From positions 310,001 to 374,000 of the forward strand of contig JARLGZ010000269.1 in the NCBI GenBank assembly GCA_031292515.1: DNA of 64,000 nucleotides, given 5' to 3'. The notes under the pieces were generated by a model. That model saw only the letters and a list, made by a program, of their open reading frames with translations, made no database searches and had not been told where the DNA came from. The DNA is from Puia sp. (lineage in GTDB: Bacteria > Bacteroidota > Bacteroidia > Chitinophagales > Chitinophagaceae). Positions 45,039 through 53,626 of the stretch are shown piece after piece. The stretch's first letter is position 1, and every line of letters begins with the position of its first letter. A program made the position numbers and the translations under genes.

Positions 45039-45674
45039 ATGTTCTATCCCATAAGGACGCCCTGGTTGTTAAAAAAGCTGTATCCGGCCTATACCTGGAA
45101 TATACCTTCCCAGGACCGGGTCGACCGGGTCCTCTACCTGAGCTTCGATGACGGTCCGCACCCGGACGCGACACCTTTCGCACTCGACACCCTGAAGACA
45201 TTTGGGGCGAAGGCTACTTTCTTTTGTATCGGGAAAAATGTAGACGATCACCCGGAACTCTATAAAAGACTGTTGGATGAAGGGCATAGGGTCGGCAATC
45301 ATACGCAGGATCATCTCAACGGATGGAAGACCCCTGCCGGACAATACCTCGAAAATATCCGGACGGCAGCGGGTGTCATCGACTCCGATCTCTTCAGACC
45401 GCCTTATGGAAGGATCACCCGTTCGGAAGCCGCGGCGCTGACCGCTCTGCCTGTTCCCTATAAGATTATCATGTGGGATATATTGAGTGGTGATTTTGAT
45501 ACGCGGATCACGGGAGCAAGGTGCGTATCACATGTGATCGGAAAAGCCCGTACGGGATCCATCATCGTTTTTCATGATAGCAAAAAAGCATTTCAGCGGA
45601 TGAGCGTGGCTTTGCCTGAAATATTGCATCATTTTTGTAGCCTCGGCTACCGGTTCGCAACGATACCCATTTAA
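45039..45674 (+). CDS. Polysaccharide deacetylase (NodB-like, CE4)
   Basis: A 211-aa metal-dependent deacetylase of peptidoglycan or other N-acetylated sugars. The CE4 motifs appear in order: LSFDDGPHP (catalytic base Asp and metal Asp), GNHTQDH (two metal-binding His), RPPYGR, WDILSGDF and FHD. No signal peptide is obvious, but the short N-terminus has a hydrophobic-aromatic start (PIRTPWLLKKLYPAYTW) as in relatives without one. It follows the ARPP-1-like gene by 21 bp and ends at a strong terminator. The start codon follows a GACTTTTG box by 4 bases. Confidence 0.93.
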   Translation: MFYPIRTPWLLKKLYPAYTWNIPSQDRVDRVLYLSFDDGPHPDATPFALDTLKTFGAKATFFCIGKNVDDHPELYKRLLDEGHRVGNHTQDHLNGWKTPAGQYLENIRTAAGVIDSDLFRPPYGRITRSEAAALTALPVPYKIIMWDILSGDFDTRITGARCVSHVIGKARTGSIIVFHDSKKAFQRMSVALPEILHHFCSLGYRFATIPI

Positions 45675-45729
45675 GGGCCGAAAAGGGTTTTCAGCGGCTT
45701 TTTTGTGGAATTTCGTCTACAAATAAATT

Positions 45730-45759
45730 GGGCCTGGGTAGACACCCTGGCCCGTTTTT
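45730..45759 (+). terminator. Rho-independent terminator after the deacetylase gene
   Basis: GGGCC-T-GGGT, loop AGAC, ACCC-T-GGCCC, followed by a run of five T (45755-45759). This is a strong interrupted-stem hairpin. Confidence 0.88.
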
Positions 45760-46137
45760 AATCCGTACCCTATGAAAACTGGTTTAAAGGTAAAACAATT
45801 TTTCATTTATCCAAAGTAATTTCCTTGATACATAAGGATTCCGTAAGGATCGCAGAATCGATACAACCATTGCCGGAAGCCGGACTAGGGGTGTATGGGT
45901 AGACAGCGTCGTCGAAAACGATCGGATACCCGAATAATGTTAGAACATAGTTTTGCGGAATACCTGTTTTATTGATATTTAAAGAAGAACGATGGAAAGA
46001 AGAGGTAGACAGGAAAGGGTAGAAAGGAAGAAGAAGGGGTAGAGGAAGAAGAAAATCGGGGAAGAAAGTAAGAGGCGATAGCATTGAAAACAAATGCTGT
46101 AATCAGACAGCGATCGGATATAAAATCACAGACTATA
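45760..46137. other. Intergenic region with a ~95-base polypurine tract
   Basis: From about 45980 to 46077 the plus strand is almost all purine (GAAAGAAGAGGTAGACAGGA and similar) with isolated pyrimidines. A 96-codon minus-strand frame (45803-46093) crosses it. The frame's last ~55 residues (from TGIPQNYVLTLFGYPIVFDD) look protein-like and could be the remnant of a lost gene, but its first third is only the polypyrimidine strand. I do not call a gene here. Confidence 0.45.
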
Positions 46138-46914
46138 ATGATAGACGGGATGTTAATCGACACACATTGTCACTTGTATAGCAAGGAGTTTGCGGGGGAG
46201 TGGGAAGCCCTGATGGCCCGGGCCGAAGAGGCGGGCGTTCAGCGCTTCTATATGCCGGCCATAGACAGCAGTACCCATGAGGAGATGCTGGCCGTCGAAA
46301 GACAGTTTCCCGGGAAATGCCTGGCCATGATGGGATTGCATCCCTGTTCGGTAAAGGCTGACTACGAATCCGAGTTGTCGGCGGTGGAAGACTGGCTCGG
46401 CAGACGGTCCTTTGCGGCGGTAGGGGAGATCGGCCTCGATTTCTACTGGGACAGAACCTTTGAAAGCCAGCAGGTAACCGCTTTTCACCGGCAGATCGGC
46501 TGGGCGCTCGACTATAAGCTGCCGGTCGTGATCCATTCCCGTGAGGCGATGCAGGAATGCATAGAAGGGATCCGAAAATATCAAAATGGGAGCTTAAAAG
46601 GAATATTTCATTGTTTTTCAGGAACTTATGAATCCGCCCGTGCCATCATCGATCTGGGCTTCTATCTGGGGATCGGGGGTGTCCTGACCTATAAAAAATC
46701 CGGTCTGGCGGAAGTCCTGGCGCAGCTGCCCCTGGAATCGCTGGTGCTTGAGACCGATGCGCCCTATCTTCCCCCTGTTCCCTATCGTGGGAAGCGGAAT
46801 GAAAGCAGCTATCTGCCCCTGGTAGCGGCCCGGCTGGCCGAAGTAAAAGGCGTCAGCCTCCTGGACCTGGCCCGGATCACGACCGCCAACGCACAAAAAG
46901 TATTTTCGGTCTAA
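46138..46914 (+). CDS. TatD-family metal-dependent hydrolase (DNase-like)
   Basis: A 258-aa TIM-barrel hydrolase. The metal-binding motifs are IDTHCHLY at the N-terminus, GEIGLDFYW (Glu), VIHSREA (His), FHCFSG (His) and ETDAPYLPPVPYRGKRNES (Asp). Family members have 3'-5' exonuclease or D-aminoacyl-tRNA deacylase activity. I chose ATG 46138 (MIDGMLIDTHCH); ATG 46150 is an alternative, and the frame extends upstream into the purine tract. tRNA-Ser follows 28 bp after the stop. Confidence 0.93.
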   Translation: MIDGMLIDTHCHLYSKEFAGEWEALMARAEEAGVQRFYMPAIDSSTHEEMLAVERQFPGKCLAMMGLHPCSVKADYESELSAVEDWLGRRSFAAVGEIGLDFYWDRTFESQQVTAFHRQIGWALDYKLPVVIHSREAMQECIEGIRKYQNGSLKGIFHCFSGTYESARAIIDLGFYLGIGGVLTYKKSGLAEVLAQLPLESLVLETDAPYLPPVPYRGKRNESSYLPLVAARLAEVKGVSLLDLARITTANAQKVFSV

Positions 46915-46924
46915 AAATAAATTG

Positions 46925-46932
46925 TATTTTTG
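46925..46932 (+). promoter_or_regulatory. Candidate -7 promoter box for tRNA-Ser
   Basis: TATTTTTG is a perfect TAnnTTTG box ending 10 bases before the tRNA. A TTTTC upstream is a weak -33 match. Confidence 0.5.
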
Positions 46933-46942
46933 CGGCCCTTCC

Positions 46943-47029
46943 GGAGAGTTGTCCGAGTGGTTGAAGGAGCACGCCTGGAAAGTGTGTATACTCGAAAGGG
47001 TATCAAGAGTTCGAATCTCTTACTCTCCG
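46943..47029 (+). tRNA. tRNA-Ser (anticodon GGA)
   Basis: An 87-nt class II tRNA. The acceptor stem GGAGAGT pairs with ACTCTCC (47022-47028). The anticodon stem CACGC/GTGTG encloses loop CTGGAAA with anticodon GGA at 46977-46979, reading UCC (and UCU by wobble). A long variable arm (ATACTC...GGGTAT) and the T-arm AGAGTTCGAATCTCT are present, as expected for serine. CCA is not encoded. Confidence 0.97.
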
Positions 47030-47030
47030 C

Positions 47031-47152
47031 AGATGAATCAGTTGCCCCGCATAGCGGGGCATTTTTTATGCACCGGCGCGAAGCGAGCTTGCTCGTCTGA
47101 GCGAACGGGCATAAAAAATGACAGGCACGAAGTGCCGGCAACTGATTCATCT
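47031..47152. repeat. Cloverleaf-like palindromic element / bidirectional terminator next to tRNA-Ser
   Basis: The outer arms AGATGAATCAGTTGCC (47031-47046) and its exact complement (47137-47152) enclose three stems: CCCCGC-ATA-GCGGGG (47045-47059), CATTTTTTATG/CATAAAAAATG (47060-47070 with 47110-47120), and GGCAC-GAA-GTGCC (47124-47136). In each direction a GC-rich hairpin is followed by T6, so it should terminate tRNA-Ser on the plus strand and the permease transcript on the minus strand. Confidence 0.85.
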
Positions 47153-47186
47153 GGCTTCCCCCCCAACGGAGATCGCCGGAGCGCAG

Positions 47187-47225
47187 CGCAGGCAATCTCT
47201 TTGAGATTTCCGCAGGCAATCTCTT
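47187..47225. repeat. Short direct repeat CGCAGGCAATCTCTT (two copies)
   Basis: Exact 15-bp copies at 47187-47201 and 47211-47225 (period 24), next to the 3' end of the permease gene. The gene's last codons (AGT GAG TAG) resemble the 7-bp repeat unit. Confidence 0.7.
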
Positions 47226-47226
47226 C

Positions 47227-49662
47227 CTACTCACTACGAAGGCTTTTCACCGGGTTTGCCATCGCCGCTTTTATCGACTGAACGCTGATGGTAGCGAAAG
47301 CGATGATCAAAGCGATAACACTTGCAGCCGCCAATATCCACCAGCTAAGGTCGATCCGTGAGGCAAAAGTCTCCAGCCACTTGTTCATTGTATAAATGGC
47401 AACCGGCATAGCCACCGCCGAAGCGATCAGCACCAGCAGCAAAAAATCCTTCGATAATGCTGTCACGATTTGCGGTATGCTGGCCCCCAATACCTTGCGT
47501 ACGCCGATTTCTTTAACGCGCTGCGTGATGTTAAAGGCTGACAAGCCGAACAAGCCCAGGCAGGCAATAAATATGGCGATGCAGGCGAAAATGGTGAAAA
47601 GGGCGCCTTGCTGCCGTTCGCTGCGGTAAAGCTGATCAAAACGCTGATCGAGGAATGAAAAGTCAAAGGGTACCGTCGGCAGATAATGTTGCCAGGCATC
47701 GCGAATAGAATGCAGGGACGATTGTATGTTATGTCCGCTTATCTTCACAGATAGCTTACCAGGCGACCGGAGCGTCAGGATCATGGGGACGATATCCTGA
47801 TGAAGCGATTCGAAGTGAAAGTCTTTCATGACACCGATTATACTGCCTGTCGTCCCCCCATAGTTTATTTGTTTATTCAGCGCTTTTTCAGGCGTTCCCC
47901 ATCCCAGGATTTTTACCGTAGTCTCGTTGACGATGTATTTATTGGAATCGGTCTTTATACCGGGGGAATAATTACGACCGGCGGCCATTTTGATCCCATA
48001 CGTGGGAATAAAGCCTTCATCGACGCCTATTTCTTTTAAGTTGACCTTCAGGGGTTGAAACGCCCCCCCTTCCAATACAGATCCACCCTGGTAATCCAGT
48101 AACCGGCCCGAAGGGATACGCGAAGAACGCCCGATGCTTTCAATATTGGGGTTTCTGAGCAAATCAGCCTTAAAAGCATTATACTGATTATCCAGGCTTC
48201 TGTCATATCCCATGGTTAAAACATGGTCTTTATCGATCCCGATATCCTTGGTCTGTATGTACTGTAATTGTTTAAATACGACCGTGGTGGCAATAATCAA
48301 AATGATTGAAACGGAGAACTGCAGCACGACCAGTACTTTCCGGAACGAGAAGGCGCTGGTTTGAACTTTAAACAAGCCCTTTAAAACCTTGACCGGGATA
48401 AACGAAGACATAAACAGTGCCGGGTAGATACCGCTGATCAGTCCCACCACAAAGGGCATCAAAAGAACGGGAAGGAACGCCTGCCCCGTTAAAAGGGTAT
48501 TGACGCTTAATTGGAGGCCCGACATCCTGTTAAGGGCCGGCAGCAAAAGCACGGTTAATCCAAAAGCAATCGCGAGCGACACATAAGTGATTATTACCGA
48601 TTCGCTTAAAAACTGGGCGATGATCTCTTTGCGCTGTGCCCCCACCACTTTGCGGATGCCGATTTCCTTTGCACGCAGCGCCGAGCGCGCCGTAGAAAGG
48701 TTCATGTAGTTTATGCAGGCGATAAGCAGGATAAACAATGCTATTGCCGAAAAAACATATACCCGGGTTGTATTTCCGTTTTCCTCGATCTCATCATCGA
48801 GATGCGAAGTCAGGTGAATATCGGTGAGCTTTTGAAGGGTAAGAGTGGTTGTATTGTGTGCTTTCTTATTGTCCTGGTCGCCAAGAACTGCGCAGTATTT
48901 ATCCAAAAAATCGGGGAGCTGCGATCTTACGTGTTCTACATTGTAGTTTTTCGGGAATAGCAGGTAGGTATAAAATGCGTTGCCGCCAAAGTCGGAGGCC
49001 AGCCCATTCTCGCCATAAACGGTCGAATCTTTCAGGGTGCTGAATGAAATCAGGATATCGGGGTGCATATGCGAGCTTGCCGGGAGCGGGTTAAAAATGC
49101 CGGTTATCTTATAAGCATGTTTCATACCGCCGAGGTTGTTGATACCAAGTGTGATCTCTTTATCGACAGGATCTTCACTGCCGAAATATTTTACAGCCAT
49201 CTCAGGCGTCAGCATAACGCTGTATGGCTCTGCCAGGTTCTCATGCACATCGCCTTTCAATCCGGGTACCATGAAAAAGTCAAAAAAATTCTGATCGGCA
49301 AAAAAAGTATTCTGCTCGTTGAACAACTTCTCCTTATACCCGACTGCAGTGGTGCCGACGGCCACCGTCCGCGTCATTTCCTTAATATCGGGAAAGGCCG
49401 CCATCAATCGCGGACCAAACGCCGGGGCGATCGCACTTAAATGCAGGCTTTCCACATTGGTAGCCGAATAAAATATACGCGTGACGCGATAAATATCATC
49501 TGCGTTTTTATCGTACCTATCATAGCTGCGCTCATTGACAACATAGGTAATAATAAGCAGGCAGCAGGTCAGCCCTACGGTTAACCCAAATATATTGATG
49601 AACGAAATAAACGGGTGCTTTTTGAGGTTACGAACGGCGCTCCTGAGGTAGTTTTTTATCAT
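47227..49662 (-). CDS. ABC transporter permease of the MacB/FtsX family
   Basis: An 811-aa membrane protein with the same layout as the gene at 38486. It begins MIKNYLRSAVRNLKKHPFISFINIFGLTVGLTCCLLI, followed by a periplasmic MacB-PCD domain. The first FtsX block is NYMNLSTARSALRAKEIGIRKVVGAQRKEI and the last is FNITQRVKEIGVRKVLGASI to NPVKSLRSE. By eye it is more AT-rich at third codon positions than its neighbours, which may indicate more recent acquisition. No ATPase gene is adjacent. The TAG stop lies in a fragment of the 7-bp repeat. Confidence 0.92.
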   Translation of the reverse strand: MIKNYLRSAVRNLKKHPFISFINIFGLTVGLTCCLLIITYVVNERSYDRYDKNADDIYRVTRIFYSATNVESLHLSAIAPAFGPRLMAAFPDIKEMTRTVAVGTTAVGYKEKLFNEQNTFFADQNFFDFFMVPGLKGDVHENLAEPYSVMLTPEMAVKYFGSEDPVDKEITLGINNLGGMKHAYKITGIFNPLPASSHMHPDILISFSTLKDSTVYGENGLASDFGGNAFYTYLLFPKNYNVEHVRSQLPDFLDKYCAVLGDQDNKKAHNTTTLTLQKLTDIHLTSHLDDEIEENGNTTRVYVFSAIALFILLIACINYMNLSTARSALRAKEIGIRKVVGAQRKEIIAQFLSESVIITYVSLAIAFGLTVLLLPALNRMSGLQLSVNTLLTGQAFLPVLLMPFVVGLISGIYPALFMSSFIPVKVLKGLFKVQTSAFSFRKVLVVLQFSVSIILIIATTVVFKQLQYIQTKDIGIDKDHVLTMGYDRSLDNQYNAFKADLLRNPNIESIGRSSRIPSGRLLDYQGGSVLEGGAFQPLKVNLKEIGVDEGFIPTYGIKMAAGRNYSPGIKTDSNKYIVNETTVKILGWGTPEKALNKQINYGGTTGSIIGVMKDFHFESLHQDIVPMILTLRSPGKLSVKISGHNIQSSLHSIRDAWQHYLPTVPFDFSFLDQRFDQLYRSERQQGALFTIFACIAIFIACLGLFGLSAFNITQRVKEIGVRKVLGASIPQIVTALSKDFLLLVLIASAVAMPVAIYTMNKWLETFASRIDLSWWILAAASVIALIIAFATISVQSIKAAMANPVKSLRSE

Positions 49663-49954
49663 AGCCAGGTATTTATCTTAATAAGACTAAAATACATACC
49701 AATTATCTAAAATATTTACAATCAATGGTTTGCATTTTGGGTATAAGTACAGGTGTTCGTGTGTGCAGCACCCGGTGTCCGGTTATGGTACAGTGAGTTA
49801 TTTTATATCTGGCCACTACCATAAAAACCGGGAGGATTATCGCTTCCGCTCAAAAAAATAATTAAATTGCCGCCCGGACCGGCAACACCCCCCATAGCCG
49901 GGTATCTATGATTGCTTTATCCGGGAACGATCATCATCTTATCATAGGTCCTGT

Positions 49955-51139
49955 ATGCAAACAACAAACAAGCAAAGCTTCCTGAAACACGCCCTCGCGG
50001 CGCTCGTGTTAACCGGGATCTCCGTATCCGCCTGCGCGCAGCAACAAAAAATGGAAGCCGAAATCCAGGGTATTATGAAGGACCTGGATGCGGCGGGACT
50101 GTCGGTGGCGGTCGTAAAAAACAATGCGATCATCTACACCCATTCCTTCGGATACCGGGACATCGAAAGCCATGCGCCGCTAAACGACAGCGATATCTTC
50201 CGGATCGCATCGATCTCCAAATCCTTCTCCGCGACTTCGGTCATGCAACTCATCGAAGCGGGCAAATGCTCGTTGAACGACGATTTCAGCAAGCTCGTGG
50301 GTTTTACGGTGAGGAATCCAAAATATCCGGACGCCGTGATCACCTTAAGAATGGTGATGTCGCATACTTCCAGTATAAACGATAGCCAGGGCTATTTTAG
50401 CTTCGACAGCATCAACCCGGCCAAAAGCCCCAACTTCGCGAAATGTTATAACGACTATGCTCCCGGGACGGGATACAGCTATTGTAACCTCAATTATAAT
50501 ATGGTCGGCGCCGTGATAGAAAGATTGTCCGGGGAACGTTTCGACCTCTATGTCCGCCACCATATCCTCGACCCGCTGGGTCTTTATGGCGGCTATTGCA
50601 TCGACTCATTGGATAAGACCTGCTTTGTCACCCTGTATGAATACGACTCCGCCTCCCGGAGGCTGACGCCGGATCCGATGGCCTACTTTCCGCGCAGGGA
50701 AGAGATAAAAAATTATGTCATGGGCTACAGCACACCCGCATTCTCGCCGACCGGCGGTATGAAGATCTCGGCTGCCGGCCTGGCAAAATACATGATGATG
50801 CACATGAACTATGGGAAATATGACGGGGTGAGGATCCTCTCAAGAAAGAGCGGGAAACGCATGCAGAAGAAGGTCTCGGACAATGAAGGCGGCTATGGCC
50901 TGGCGCTCCGGGCCTCTCATGACCTCATCCCGGGCAAGGCGATGATGGGACATACCGGCTCCGCCTATGGTCTCTCAAGCGCCATGTTCTTCCAGCCGAA
51001 AGAGAAATTCGGTATCGTGGTGATCACCAATGGCAGCAATCCCGCCTATCTCCCGGGAGACGTCGACATCAATGCCATATTGAGAAGGACGGTCAATTGT
51101 CTGTATGACAATCTGATCCGGACACCTCCGGCAAAATAG
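49955..51139 (+). CDS. Serine beta-lactamase-fold hydrolase, probable lipoprotein
   Basis: A 394-aa class C / DD-peptidase-like hydrolase. The signal peptide ends in a lipobox-like VSAC (Cys ~27), suggesting a lipoprotein. The active-site motifs are SISK (Ser-x-x-Lys, ~90, in FRIASISKSFSATSVMQLIE), YCN (Tyr-x-Asn, in GYSYCNLNYNMVG) and HTGSAYG near 335. Such proteins are often esterases or peptidases acting on D-amino-acid peptides; true beta-lactamase activity should not be assumed. It stands alone, with ~290 bp upstream holding no other gene. Confidence 0.92.
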   Translation: MQTTNKQSFLKHALAALVLTGISVSACAQQQKMEAEIQGIMKDLDAAGLSVAVVKNNAIIYTHSFGYRDIESHAPLNDSDIFRIASISKSFSATSVMQLIEAGKCSLNDDFSKLVGFTVRNPKYPDAVITLRMVMSHTSSINDSQGYFSFDSINPAKSPNFAKCYNDYAPGTGYSYCNLNYNMVGAVIERLSGERFDLYVRHHILDPLGLYGGYCIDSLDKTCFVTLYEYDSASRRLTPDPMAYFPRREEIKNYVMGYSTPAFSPTGGMKISAAGLAKYMMMHMNYGKYDGVRILSRKSGKRMQKKVSDNEGGYGLALRASHDLIPGKAMMGHTGSAYGLSSAMFFQPKEKFGIVVITNGSNPAYLPGDVDINAILRRTVNCLYDNLIRTPPAK

Positions 51140-51454
51140 TACAGAATATCCCGGTCTCCGTATTGTCCGGGCCGGGCATTCATCGGCTATACGTTGACGA
51201 TACCACTTGTTCCCGATAGCTGGCCGGTATCACTCCTTGCCGGTAACCTGGCCGCCGGCGGTTAATCTGTATTCGGGTAGTTTTACTAATGATCCGTTCA
51301 ATAAAAAAGAGTATATTTAATGTACGGGTCGAATTTGACCTCTCTTGTCGCGGTAAAAATCATATGCTCCCGCTGCAGTGTCCGTGTACGAAAACATCTC
51401 CTTCTCTGGTTAAGTGAATTTATCGATTTATTGATTAGTGGCAGAAGCCGCCGA
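51140..51454. other. ~315-bp region before the kinase remnant, no gene seen
   Basis: Contains GC-rich inverted pieces (CCGGGCCGGG, GGCCGGTATC...GCCGGTAACC) after the hydrolase stop that may act as a weak terminator. No T-run or complete gene is visible. Confidence 0.4.
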
Positions 51455-51694
51455 AGTAATATCGCCAAACACGCCAAAGCTGGCAAAGTCGAAGTTCGAT
51501 TGAACGCCGATCTGCGCCGGGTGACGATGGAGATTCACGACGATGGCGTCGGCTTCGATACCCGCCAACGGGGTAAAGGGATTGGCATCACCAATATTTA
51601 TAACAGGGTGGAATCCTACAATGGCCGTGTCGAAATTATTTCGGATCCGGGAAACGGATGCACCTCGTCCTTAACCCTGCCTTTGGCGGAATGA
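51455..51694 (+). pseudogene. Remnant of a histidine kinase ATPase domain
   Basis: About 80 codons encode only the end of a HisKA_3-type kinase: N-box remnant NIAKHAKAGKVEVRLN, G1 box HDDGVGFDTRQRGKGIGITNI and the C-terminal GRVEIISDPGNGCTSSLTLPL. There is no phosphoacceptor helix or sensor, and the open frame upstream (to 51320) has no kinase similarity. It cannot bind ATP as a complete domain. It is probably the 3' stump left by a deletion at the edge of the signalling island, convergent with the kinase at 51711. Confidence 0.8.
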
Positions 51695-51710
51695 AAGGTT
51701 GAGCCCATGC

Positions 51711-53114
51711 TCATATCGGAACGGAAATGGATATGCAGGTCCCTTTCCCGGGTTCGCTTTTTAATTCGTATTGCCCCTCCATCACGAATACCCGTTCCTT
51801 AATACCCAGCAGGCCAAAACTTTTTCGTTTTCCGGTGGTGTCCGTATCGATGCCCTTCCCGTCGTCTTTTATTTCGAGGAAGAGCCGGTCATTCGTTATC
51901 CGGAGGCTGCTGTGTATTTCATGCGCCTGGGCGTGGCGAACCGCGTTGGTCAGGGCTTCCTGGTAAATACGGAACAAACCGGTGGCGATCGCGGCGGGAG
52001 CATTGATTTCCTGCTGATCGGCGACAAAATTTATTTTTATACCGAACCTGCTTTCCGCTTCCTGGTTTTGCCATTTTAAGGCGGCCACGAGACCGAGATC
52101 GTCGAGTATGCTCGGTCGCAGATGGGCCGAGATCCTTCTCACCGAATTCACGGTCTCATCGATCAGGACGAGGATGTCGGTGAATTTTCCCTGGATAGTT
52201 TTGTCGTCCGTTTTTATCTGTTTGTTCAGGGCATATACATCCATCTTTAGGCCGGTGAGCTGCTGTCCCAATTCATCATGGATATCGCGTGCGATCTGTA
52301 TCCTTTCCTCTTCCCGGATATTTTGGAGATGGCAGGATAACGCATGCAGTTCCCGGTTGACCTGCTTTATTTCGTTTTCCGCTTTCAGCTTCTGCGTCAG
52401 ATCGTTGATCAGTTCCAATCGCGCAGGCTTGCCGTCATAGGCTATCCTGGCCGACAGGATCTCTGCATCGATAAAACTGCCGTCTTTTTTCATATGATTC
52501 AAGATTCCGGATTCCCTGGCAATCGCTGTTCCTTCCGGCCGTATCCTCGATAAGGGCATGCCTGCGAATTCATCGCGGGAATAGCCATAATGTTTTACGG
52601 CCGCATCGTTTACCGCCAGGAACAGGTTCGTTTGGTCGTCTATTACCCATGCGGGCAGTGGGTTCTCCTCGAACAGCAAACGGTATTTCTCCTCGCTTTT
52701 GACAAGGGCCGCCTCCGCATCGAGCTTCTCCCGTTTTATCTTTCTTTTTTCGAGGGCCCTGGTGATAGCGGAAGGAAGACGGGTGAGATTGTTTTTCAGG
52801 ACATAGTCATCCGCGCCCATATGGATGATATCGACGGCGAATTCTTCGGAGACGGTTCCGGTGACCAGGATGAAGACCGGGTCTGCACCCTCTTCCTGCA
52901 GGATCTTCAGCGCGTCGAACGAATTAAATTGCGGTAAGGAATTGTCGGCTAAAATGGCGTCGAAGGAGTCATTCTGAATCGCCGCCAAAAATTCCGGCTT
53001 ATCCGTTGCGATCGTTGCATCGAATACCAACCCCGACCGGTGGAGGAACTTCCGGATCAGTTCCAGGTCGGAAGGGTCGTCTTCAAGCAGTAACAGTTTT
53101 AAAGCTGTATTCAT
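51711..53114 (-). CDS. Receiver-PAS-histidine kinase (hybrid, HisKA_3 type)
   Basis: A 467-aa soluble protein. The N-terminal receiver domain (1-125) has phospho-acceptor Asp57 in ILADNSLPQFNS. A PAS domain (~140-245, KYRLLFEENPLPAWVIDD) is followed by a HisKA_3 helix with His279 in RIQIARDIHDELGQQLTGL and a GHKL ATPase (YQEALTNAVRHAQA, DDGKGID, SFGLLGIKER). With no membrane segment, it is likely switched by phosphorylation of its own receiver by the upstream kinase, and then signals to a NarL-type regulator such as 57778-58407 (inference). It lies 37 bp after the receiver gene at 53152 in the same operon. Confidence 0.94.
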   Translation of the reverse strand: MNTALKLLLLEDDPSDLELIRKFLHRSGLVFDATIATDKPEFLAAIQNDSFDAILADNSLPQFNSFDALKILQEEGADPVFILVTGTVSEEFAVDIIHMGADDYVLKNNLTRLPSAITRALEKRKIKREKLDAEAALVKSEEKYRLLFEENPLPAWVIDDQTNLFLAVNDAAVKHYGYSRDEFAGMPLSRIRPEGTAIARESGILNHMKKDGSFIDAEILSARIAYDGKPARLELINDLTQKLKAENEIKQVNRELHALSCHLQNIREEERIQIARDIHDELGQQLTGLKMDVYALNKQIKTDDKTIQGKFTDILVLIDETVNSVRRISAHLRPSILDDLGLVAALKWQNQEAESRFGIKINFVADQQEINAPAAIATGLFRIYQEALTNAVRHAQAHEIHSSLRITNDRLFLEIKDDGKGIDTDTTGKRKSFGLLGIKERVFVMEGQYELKSEPGKGTCISISVPI

Positions 53115-53151
53115 AACCAGGGTTTAATGGATGAACTTCCCTTTATTTCCC

Positions 53152-53604
53152 TTACTGACCGGTAAGTGGCGGTTTTTGGTTCTGGATCAACCAGTAGAGC
53201 CCCAATTCGCTGACCGCCTTGGCGAAGGATTCGAAATTGACCGGCTTCACAATATAGCTGTTTACGCCAAGCTTATAGCTTTCGACAACATCCCTTTCCT
53301 CCTTCGAAGAGGTGAGGACGACCACCGGGATCATTTTGGTTCGCTCGTCTCCTTTTATCCTCCTCAGGATTTCCAGACCGTCCACTTTGGGAAGTTTCAG
53401 ATCCAGCAGGATCAGCTTCGGATCGAAATGGGCGGATGTTTTACCCGGTGGATCCTTTGGGAAGATCAGATCGAGGGCCTCTGCGCCATCATCGAGATGC
53501 ATGAGCTTATTGGCAAGATTGTGTTTCTTAAGGCTTCGGATCGTCAGCTCGGCCTCATACGGGTTATCCTCTATCAGCAATATGTCTATTTCCTGTTGTT
53601 CCAT
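53152..53604 (-). CDS. Rcp1-like single-domain response regulator
   Basis: A 150-aa receiver of the type that partners phytochrome-like kinases (Rcp1 family). It has [20 protein letters not shown] at the N-terminus, phospho-acceptor Asp68 in [27 protein letters not shown] and [16 protein letters not shown]. No output domain is present. It starts 22 bp after the stop of the ethylene-receptor-like kinase, and the receiver-PAS-kinase gene follows. It is a probable phosphate shuttle between these two kinases. Confidence 0.95.
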   Translation of the reverse strand: MEQQEIDILLIEDNPYEAELTIRSLKKHNLANKLMHLDDGAEALDLIFPKDPPGKTSAHFDPKLILLDLKLPKVDGLEILRRIKGDERTKMIPVVVLTSSKEERDVVESYKLGVNSYIVKPVNFESFAKAVSELGLYWLIQNQKPPLTGQ

Positions 53605-53626
53605 GATGGGTAAGTTTGTTGAATGG

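Noticed and set aside
49955-51139. Antibiotic-resistance beta-lactamase
   Set aside because: The fold and SxxK/YxN motifs are shared with many esterases and peptidases; nothing indicates beta-lactam hydrolysis.
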